NCBI GenBank assembly: GCA_025350595.1
Contig: JANXXP010000391.1
Span: 1-58,254 of the forward strand
Source: Bacteroidota bacterium
GTDB lineage: Bacteria; Bacteroidota; Bacteroidia; Bacteroidales; VadinHA17
Length of the DNA stretch: 58,254 nucleotides
Reading direction: 5' to 3'
The notes below the pieces were generated by a model. The model had not been told where the DNA came from. It searched no databases and was given only the letters and a program-made list of their open reading frames with translations. Positions 52,776-58,254 of this stretch are shown piece by piece. The position numbers and the translations under genes were made by a program. Each line of letters opens with the position of its first letter. Positions within the stretch are counted from its first letter, which is position 1.

Positions 52776-53884
52776 ACTCCTGCTAACTTAAGTACCTCCT
52801 CTGCAATTCTTATATCAGCATCTCTGTCAGCCATCTTTAAAATATTCTCAGAAAGCAGATCTCTTCTTTTTTTATCTGAAATCAATTTTATTGCCTCACC
52901 AACCAGAGAACTAACTGCCTGACTATCAGTAATCAATATTGCTGCTCCTTTCTCCGATAATGCCTTTGCATTCCTTGTCTGGTGATCCTCAGCTACATTC
53001 GGAGATGGAATAAGTATGACAGGTTTACCCACCAGGCAGAGCTCGGAAATTGTGCCTGCTCCAGCTCTCGAAACTATGATATCTGCAGCAGCATAGGCAA
53101 GATCCATTCTGTTAATAAATCCGTGAACCGAAATATTCTCGCTGAAAGAGACTGAAACCAGGGCGTTAACATTTTCGAAATAATGCTTTCCTGTCTGCCA
53201 TAACCACTGACAGTCTGAATCACGAAGCTTATCTATATTCTCCGAAAGGCTATTGTTAATACTGCCTGCTCCAAGAGATCCTCCCAGTACAAGTATAACA
53301 GGGAATTCCTTTTTGAGATTAAAAAATGATAGCGCCTCATTTTCAAGACTCTTAATGTTATCAAAATTCTGACGAACAGGGTTCCCTGTTTTAATTATTT
53401 TTTCCTTCGGAAAGTATTTCTCCATTCCATCGTAAGCAACACAGATAACTGAAGCTTTCCTTGCAAGAAGTTTATTTGTAACACCAGCATAACTGTTCTG
53501 CTCCTGAATCAGGGTCGGAATTCCCATTCTTCCTGCCTGCCTTAGAACCGGTCCACTGGCGTAACCTCCCACACCCACCACCACATCAGGATTGAATTCC
53601 TTAAGAACTTTTCTTGCTTTGCGAAGGCTTTTTAAGAGTTTAATCAGAACTGTAAAATTTTTAAGTGTCAAACTCCTGTAGAGACCGGCAACTGGTAGTC
53701 CGATAATCTCATAACCTGCGGCAGGAATTTTTTCCATCTCCATTCTACCCTCTGCGCCAACAAATAGAATTTCTGTCTCAGGATCAATTTTCCTGAGAGC
53801 ATTGGCAACAGATATTGCAGGGAAGATATGTCCCCCGGTGCCGCCTCCGCTGATTATAATCTTCTTATGTTTTTGCCGGTTCAT
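52772..53884 (-). CDS. murG: UDP-GlcNAc--undecaprenyl-pyrophosphoryl-MurNAc-pentapeptide GlcNAc transferase
   Basis: MurG adds GlcNAc to lipid I to make lipid II on the inner face of the membrane. The 370-residue GT28 protein starts with the G-loop ISGGGTGGHIFPAISVA, has GVGGYASGPVL (second G-loop), LVLGGSLGAGSIN (third) and the UDP-GlcNAc site RAGAGTISELCLVGKP with NAVAEDHQTRNA-like text (NVAEDHQTRNAKAL). The start overlaps the ftsW end by 20 nt; this ATG gives the expected short N-terminus before the first G-loop. It overlaps murC by 4 nt. Confidence 0.97.
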   Translation of the reverse strand: MNRQKHKKIIISGGGTGGHIFPAISVANALRKIDPETEILFVGAEGRMEMEKIPAAGYEIIGLPVAGLYRSLTLKNFTVLIKLLKSLRKARKVLKEFNPDVVVGVGGYASGPVLRQAGRMGIPTLIQEQNSYAGVTNKLLARKASVICVAYDGMEKYFPKEKIIKTGNPVRQNFDNIKSLENEALSFFNLKKEFPVILVLGGSLGAGSINNSLSENIDKLRDSDCQWLWQTGKHYFENVNALVSVSFSENISVHGFINRMDLAYAAADIIVSRAGAGTISELCLVGKPVILIPSPNVAEDHQTRNAKALSEKGAAILITDSQAVSSLVGEAIKLISDKKRRDLLSENILKMADRDADIRIAEEVLKLAGV

Positions 53885-55076
53885 ATATTTTTTCTCCTTC
53901 GTCTGAAACTTCTTCTTCAGGTAATTCTTCGTTTTTTATCCTCGCATTAACTACCCTGCTTACACTCAGTATAGCTCCGATTGAAAAACTCATAACAAGT
54001 ACAGATGTTCTTCCCCAGCTCACCATGGGGAGTGTCTGCCCTGTTACAGGGAATAATCCGACGGCAACAAGCATGTTTAACATTGCCTGTACCACCATCA
54101 TTACAATCAATCCCATGACCAGAAAAGCCGGGAATGCGGTCTCGCATTTTTTGGCTATAGTTATCCCTCTGAAAAGCAATATCATATACGCAAGTATCAG
54201 TGGTATAGCTCCAAGCAGTAAGCCATATTCCTCAATTATGATTGCAAAAATGAAGTCGGAATTCGATTGTGGCAGCATGTTTCTCTGAGCGCTGTGACCC
54301 GGAGCCTTCCCAAATAATCCGCCAGTTGAAATTGCAATTTTCGCCTGATTTGACTGATAGTCTCCGTCGGCATCCTCCTTACCTGATGCAAAATGCTCAA
54401 TCCTGTTTTTCCATACCTGCACCCTGTTACTTTTCGAAACCACAACAAGTACCATGGCAAATAAAACAACACCTACCACTGCCATCCCAACATAAGCAAG
54501 CAGATATTTGAACGGAATTCTTCCTATAAACAGAATTATCATACTTATTCCAAAAACCATCAGCGCAGTTGAAAGATTCTCAGGCAGGATAAGGCCACAT
54601 ATAATAGCAATGGGAACCATGAAATACTTTGTAACAAGCATGAAATTATTAAGCTCGTTCTGATATTTTGCCAGTGTTCTTGCCAGGTAAATCACAAGAG
54701 CCGCTTTTGCAACGTCAGACGTCTGAAGTCTGAATCCGGTCCCGGGTATAACGAGCCACCTTGTAGCTTCGTTAACTCTTGATCCAAAAGCAAAAGTAAG
54801 TACCAGTAATCCGGCAGCACCTATCAGTAATAATCCTGCAACGGAAAAATAGATCCGGTACGGCAAATAACTTACTACTACTATTATTCCAAGGCTCAGG
54901 ACAAGCATAATAAACTGGGTCCTCAGAAAATATGTTGTATTCCCTCCAAAATTTTTATAAGCCACGCCTACCGAAGAACTGTAAACAGCCAGGAGGGAAT
55001 AGATCATAAAAAGTGCCACAAGGCCCCATATAGCCCTGTCTCCTTTAAATGTCTTTGTAAGCCAGCCTTGTTCCAT
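53865..55076 (-). CDS. ftsW: Lipid II polymerase FtsW (SEDS family)
   Basis: FtsW is the SEDS glycosyltransferase that builds septal peptidoglycan together with a class B PBP. The 403-residue protein has about ten membrane helices, a large external loop in the second half (about 215-270), and the SEDS segments TGFRLQTSDVAKAALVIYLA, LPENLSTALMVF, SDFIFAIIIEEYGLLGA-like (SDFIFAIIIEEYGLLLGA), and TGQTLPMVSWGRTSVLVM. The cytoplasmic tail is acidic. Being inside the dcw cluster between murD (12 nt) and murG it is FtsW rather than RodA. Confidence 0.96.
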   Translation of the reverse strand: MEQGWLTKTFKGDRAIWGLVALFMIYSLLAVYSSSVGVAYKNFGGNTTYFLRTQFIMLVLSLGIIVVVSYLPYRIYFSVAGLLLIGAAGLLVLTFAFGSRVNEATRWLVIPGTGFRLQTSDVAKAALVIYLARTLAKYQNELNNFMLVTKYFMVPIAIICGLILPENLSTALMVFGISMIILFIGRIPFKYLLAYVGMAVVGVVLFAMVLVVVSKSNRVQVWKNRIEHFASGKEDADGDYQSNQAKIAISTGGLFGKAPGHSAQRNMLPQSNSDFIFAIIIEEYGLLLGAIPLILAYMILLFRGITIAKKCETAFPAFLVMGLIVMMVVQAMLNMLVAVGLFPVTGQTLPMVSWGRTSVLVMSFSIGAILSVSRVVNARIKNEELPEEEVSDEGEKIYEPAKT

Positions 55077-55088
55077 TTAAAAATTTTA

Positions 55089-56426
55089 TTAAAGATTTCT
55101 TACAGCCTCTTTAAACTGACGGCCCCTGTCTTCATAATTCTTAAAAAGATCGAAACTTGCGCATGCCGGTGACAACAAAACCGTTTCTCCCTTTTTAGCC
55201 AGATAATAGGCTGATCTGACAGCCTCCTCCATACTTGTTGTCTCCACTATAGTCGCTACCTTATCTTTGAATGCTTCTAAAATTTTGCTGTTGTCTTTAC
55301 CCAGACATACAATTGCTTTTACCTTTTTACTTACAACCTTAAAAAGTTCAGAATAATCATTTCCCTTGTCAACACCTCCTACGATCCACACAATTTCATT
55401 CTCCATACACTCAAGAGCATACCATACTGAATTTACATTTGTGGCTTTTGAATCGTTTATAAAATCGATGCCACAAACGGTAATTACCGGTTCTAAGCGG
55501 TGCTCAACTCCCTGAAAATCTGCCAGACTTTCACGGATTACATCTTTGCGGATATTCAGAACTTTACCGGCAATAGCTGCTGCCATTGAGTTGTAGGTGT
55601 TGTGACGGCCTTTAAGCGCTAATTCGTGAATAGTCATAAGGTTAGTTTTATTAGGATAGTCGATTATCAATTCGTTCTGTTCGATATATGCGGTCATACC
55701 TTCCCTTACTTCATCAGAGAAAGGAAGAAGGGTCATTCCATAATGCCTCTTAGCCAGTTCAGCTTTAATTATCGGGTCTCCTTCCCAGAAAATAAGGAAA
55801 TCCGATTTAGTCTGGTTTTGAGTTATTCTGAATTTGGCATCAACATAGTTCTGAAGCTTATATCCATACCTGTCGAGGTGATCGGGTGTGATGTTCATTA
55901 AAACAGCTATATCAGCTTTAAATTCATACATTCCATCAAGCTGAAAACTGCTCAGCTCAATTACATAATAATCGTAACTACCTTCTGCAACTGCCATTGC
56001 AAAACTTTTTCCTACATTACCTGTCATCGCAACTTTCAATCCGGCTTTTTTCAGAATATGGTAGATCAGGTTTGTAACAGTTGTCTTGCCATTACTTCCG
56101 GTTATACAGATCTTGATTCCGGTTGAATATCTTCCTGCAAATTCAATCTCAGAAATAACAGGAATCCCTTTTTCATGAAGTTTAACGATGATAGGCGCTT
56201 TTTCAGGAATCCCCGGACTCTTTATTATTTCATCAGCGGAAAGTATTATACTCTCATTATGATTATTCTCTTCCCACTTAATATCATGTTTATCAAGAAC
56301 TTCCTTATATTGATCTTTTATCGGACCCATATCAGAAACGAATACATCGAAACCATGTTTTTGTGCAAGTACTGCAGATCCTGCACCACTCTCTCCAGCC
56401 CCCAGAATTACAATTTTCTTTTCCAT
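55089..56426 (-). CDS. murD: UDP-N-acetylmuramoylalanine--D-glutamate ligase
   Basis: MurD adds D-glutamate to UDP-MurNAc-L-Ala. The 445-residue protein has GAGESGAGSAVLA at the start, SPGIPEKAPI, the ATP loop ITGSNGKTTVTNL (about 111-123), ELSSFQLDGM, NITPDHLDRYG (carbamylated-Lys region later), GVEHRLE and DSKATNVNSVW, all in the MurD order. Length is usual. It lies 4 nt after mraY and 12 nt before ftsW. Confidence 0.97.
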   Translation of the reverse strand: MEKKIVILGAGESGAGSAVLAQKHGFDVFVSDMGPIKDQYKEVLDKHDIKWEENNHNESIILSADEIIKSPGIPEKAPIIVKLHEKGIPVISEIEFAGRYSTGIKICITGSNGKTTVTNLIYHILKKAGLKVAMTGNVGKSFAMAVAEGSYDYYVIELSSFQLDGMYEFKADIAVLMNITPDHLDRYGYKLQNYVDAKFRITQNQTKSDFLIFWEGDPIIKAELAKRHYGMTLLPFSDEVREGMTAYIEQNELIIDYPNKTNLMTIHELALKGRHNTYNSMAAAIAGKVLNIRKDVIRESLADFQGVEHRLEPVITVCGIDFINDSKATNVNSVWYALECMENEIVWIVGGVDKGNDYSELFKVVSKKVKAIVCLGKDNSKILEAFKDKVATIVETTSMEEAVRSAYYLAKKGETVLLSPACASFDLFKNYEDRGRQFKEAVRNL

Positions 56427-56430
56427 TTTA

Positions 56431-57687
56431 TTATCTGATCTTGAGCGTCACAATAGTTAAAACAGCCAATAATATTGCCACTATCCAGAACCGTGTGACG
56501 ATCTTGGGTTCGGGGTAGCCTTTTTTCTGATAATGATGATGGAGCGGGGCCATCAGGAAAATCCTTCTTCCCACACCATATTTCTTTTTTGTTCTTTTAA
56601 ACCATGCGACCTGAATAACCACCGACAGATTTTCAACAAGGAAGATCCCACATAGAATAGGTATCAAAAACTCCTTCCTGATGATTATTGCGAATACAGC
56701 TATTATACCTCCCAGGGCAAGACTGCCTGTATCGCCCATAAAAACCTGGGCCGGATATGAGTTATACCACAGAAATCCGATAGTGGCTCCGATAAACGCA
56801 CTTGCGAATATTACCAGCTCTTCAGAACCCGGGATAAACATTATATTCAGATACTTGGCATAGATTATATTACTCGACAGGTAAGCAAGTATGCCCAGAG
56901 CAGTTCCGATAATTGCTGATGTACCTGTAGCAAGCCCATCAAGGCCGTCCGTCAGATTTGCACCGTTGGAAACCGATGTTACAATAAATATTGAAATTAT
57001 CACAAACGCAAGCCAGGTCCATGGCTGTCTGTTTTCCTCCTTTATGAATCCGACAAACCATGAATAATTGAATTCATTATTTTTGATAAAAGGAATTGTG
57101 GTTTTTGTAGATTTTCTCTCCATGGAAACTTCCTGCTGTGCAGCATATTTTTTTGCAGAATCAAGGAGTTCTTTTTTCTCTCTGAGTGTAAGGTCTGATA
57201 CTCTGACCTTTTCCATGATTATAACATCAGGACTGAAATAAAGTGTCATCCCAACTATCAGTCCAAGTCCGACCTGACCTATTATTTTGAATTTACCTGC
57301 CAGACCTTCTTTATTCTTCTTGAATATTTTGATATAATCATCGAGGTAGCCTATCAAACCCAGCCATACGGTTGCAAGGAGCATGAGGAGAACATAGATA
57401 TTATCGAGTTTTGCAAATAAGAGAGTAGGAATTATAATTGATGCAAGAATAATTATCCCCCCCATGGAAGGAGTTCCCTGTTTCTTATACTGGCCCTCCA
57501 GACCCAGATCTCTGACAACCTCTCCAACCTGCTTTTTCTGCAGATACTGAATTATCCTTTTGCCAATAAGAAGCGAAATTATCAGTGATCCTATTATAGC
57601 CATTGCTGACCTGAACGATATATAGGTAAAGATTCCTGCTCCGGGGAAATTGAGTGTATGAAGATATTTAAACAAGTAATAAAGCAT
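56431..57687 (-). CDS. mraY: Phospho-N-acetylmuramoyl-pentapeptide transferase MraY
   Basis: MraY moves phospho-MurNAc-pentapeptide from UDP to undecaprenyl phosphate, making lipid I. The 418-residue protein has about ten helices and the family motifs: [11 protein letters not shown], the DDYIKI catalytic aspartates, [24 protein letters not shown] and the [19 protein letters not shown] end. Compared with the 360-residue enterobacterial enzyme it has an insert of about 60 residues (about 150-215, charged, including [17 protein letters not shown]) before the helix pair, a known Bacteroidota trait. It sits 11 nt after murE and 4 nt before murD. Confidence 0.97.
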   Translation of the reverse strand: MLYYLFKYLHTLNFPGAGIFTYISFRSAMAIIGSLIISLLIGKRIIQYLQKKQVGEVVRDLGLEGQYKKQGTPSMGGIIILASIIIPTLLFAKLDNIYVLLMLLATVWLGLIGYLDDYIKIFKKNKEGLAGKFKIIGQVGLGLIVGMTLYFSPDVIIMEKVRVSDLTLREKKELLDSAKKYAAQQEVSMERKSTKTTIPFIKNNEFNYSWFVGFIKEENRQPWTWLAFVIISIFIVTSVSNGANLTDGLDGLATGTSAIIGTALGILAYLSSNIIYAKYLNIMFIPGSEELVIFASAFIGATIGFLWYNSYPAQVFMGDTGSLALGGIIAVFAIIIRKEFLIPILCGIFLVENLSVVIQVAWFKRTKKKYGVGRRIFLMAPLHHHYQKKGYPEPKIVTRFWIVAILLAVLTIVTLKIR

Positions 57688-57698
57688 TGTCTTTCTGT

Positions 57699-58254
57699 TT
57701 ATTTCAGTAATAGTGCATTTTTCAATTCCTCCCTGTCGTCGAAGTGATGTTTTACACCCATTACATCCTGGTATGTTTCATGCCCCTTCCCTGCAACAAG
57801 TATAACATCACCTTTATTTGCAAGCATTACAGCAGTCTTAATTGCCTCGCGTCTGTCAGCTATCCGGAGGGTCTTCCTTTTCAGGTCAGGTGTAATACCT
57901 GCTTCCATGTCATCCAGAATTTTTTCGGGGTCTTCAGTTCTTGGGTTATCGGATGTAAGTATAATTTTTGTGCTCCCTTCAGCAGAAATTGCTGCCATTT
58001 TTGGACGTTTTGTCTTATCCCTGTCGCCTCCTGCGCCAACAACTGTTATTAATTGTACTCCGTCTTCCCGTATTTTATTAATAGTATCTATTACATTATA
58101 AAGAGCATCGGGTGTATGAGCATAATCTACAATACCGGAAATGCCTCCGGTTGATTTTACAACTTCGAGTCTGCCTTCCACCGGATGCAGATCACTGAGA
58201 ATAGTCAGAATTTCATTTTTTGAAGCGCCAAGAAGCTCTGATGCTGCATAAACA
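57699..58254 (-). CDS. murE: UDP-MurNAc-tripeptide synthetase MurE, meso-diaminopimelate type (3' part)
   Basis: About 184 C-terminal residues are present; the frame stays open past a GTG at 58181 to the window edge, so the gene begins outside. It shows [42 protein letters not shown] and [10 protein letters not shown]. MurE adds the third amino acid of the stem peptide. The DNPR motif (in [10 protein letters not shown]) marks the meso-diaminopimelate type; the lysine type has a different residue set there. The ATP loop is outside the window. mraY follows after 11 nt. Confidence 0.95.
   Translation of the reverse strand, partial: VYAASELLGASKNEILTILSDLHPVEGRLEVVKSTGGISGIVDYAHTPDALYNVIDTINKIREDGVQLITVVGAGGDRDKTKRPKMAAISAEGSTKIILTSDNPRTEDPEKILDDMEAGITPDLKRKTLRIADRREAIKTAVMLANKGDVILVAGKGHETYQDVMGVKHHFDDREELKNALLLK

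Overview
The window looks like a chromosomal segment of a Bacteroidota bacterium, probably of the Bacteroidales/Marinilabiliales type. Evidence: type IX secretion (T9SS) parts (a PorP/SprF protein and a gliding-type C-terminal sorting domain), many Bacteroidota-specific families (DUF4783, putative porin, Reg_prop/Y_Y_Y sensors), promoter boxes of the Bacteroidota type (TTTG ... TAnnTTTG), almost no Shine-Dalgarno sequences, moderately AT-rich DNA, and a dcw cluster in Bacteroidota order. The exact genus cannot be read from the sequence. No phage, insertion sequence, CRISPR array, tRNA or rRNA gene was seen.

Layout. 1-2951 (+): end of an RluB-type pseudouridine synthase, era, der and a small lipoprotein. 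2957-13872 (-): a tight five-gene operon encoding a 1413-residue surface protein with a T9SS type B sorting domain, a PorP/SprF protein, a PD40/PKD protein, an uncharacterised secreted protein and a beta-propeller sensor ending in a SpoIIE-type phosphatase. 13965-18151 (-): a very large orphan NtrY-like histidine kinase behind rlmH. 18374-20615 (+): DUF4783 protein, nadC, and a YihY/BrkB membrane protein. 20593-27387 (-): a nitrogen block of glutamine synthetase, two divergent PII proteins, an ammonium transporter, an outer-membrane protein, and a NifA-like sigma-54 activator. 27529-34248: an unknown lipoprotein, valS, a PLP aminotransferase and a NamZ-type muramidase. 34409-44144: a LolC/E-like permease, a histidine kinase/NtrC-type pair, two large MacB-like permeases and a CoA-type Nudix hydrolase. 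44201-47626 (-): an MltF-type lytic transglycosylase and a putative porin. 47714-58254 (-): the dcw cluster ftsZ-ftsA-ftsQ-murC-murG-ftsW-murD-mraY-murE, the last cut by the window end.

How the parts work together. The dcw genes, MltF and NamZ cover peptidoglycan synthesis, cutting and turnover. The OMP-Amt-PII-PII operon moves ammonium inwards and probably reports nitrogen state, with glutamine synthetase as the assimilating enzyme on its own promoter behind a strong terminator. The NtrC-type regulator lies divergent from a permease gene whose upstream region has a cluster of dyads two helical turns apart and a sigma-54-like -24/-12 site.

Most notable items: the T9SS surface operon carrying its own SpoIIE-phosphatase sensor; the two PII proteins that lack the uridylylation tyrosine and other ligand residues; the enhancer-like dyad array upstream of the first permease together with a GSFTDA variant of the GAFTGA loop in the partner regulator; a porin promoter whose -33 box sits in the loop of the ftsZ terminator; and an exact 12-bp sequence repeated three times in intergenic gaps.
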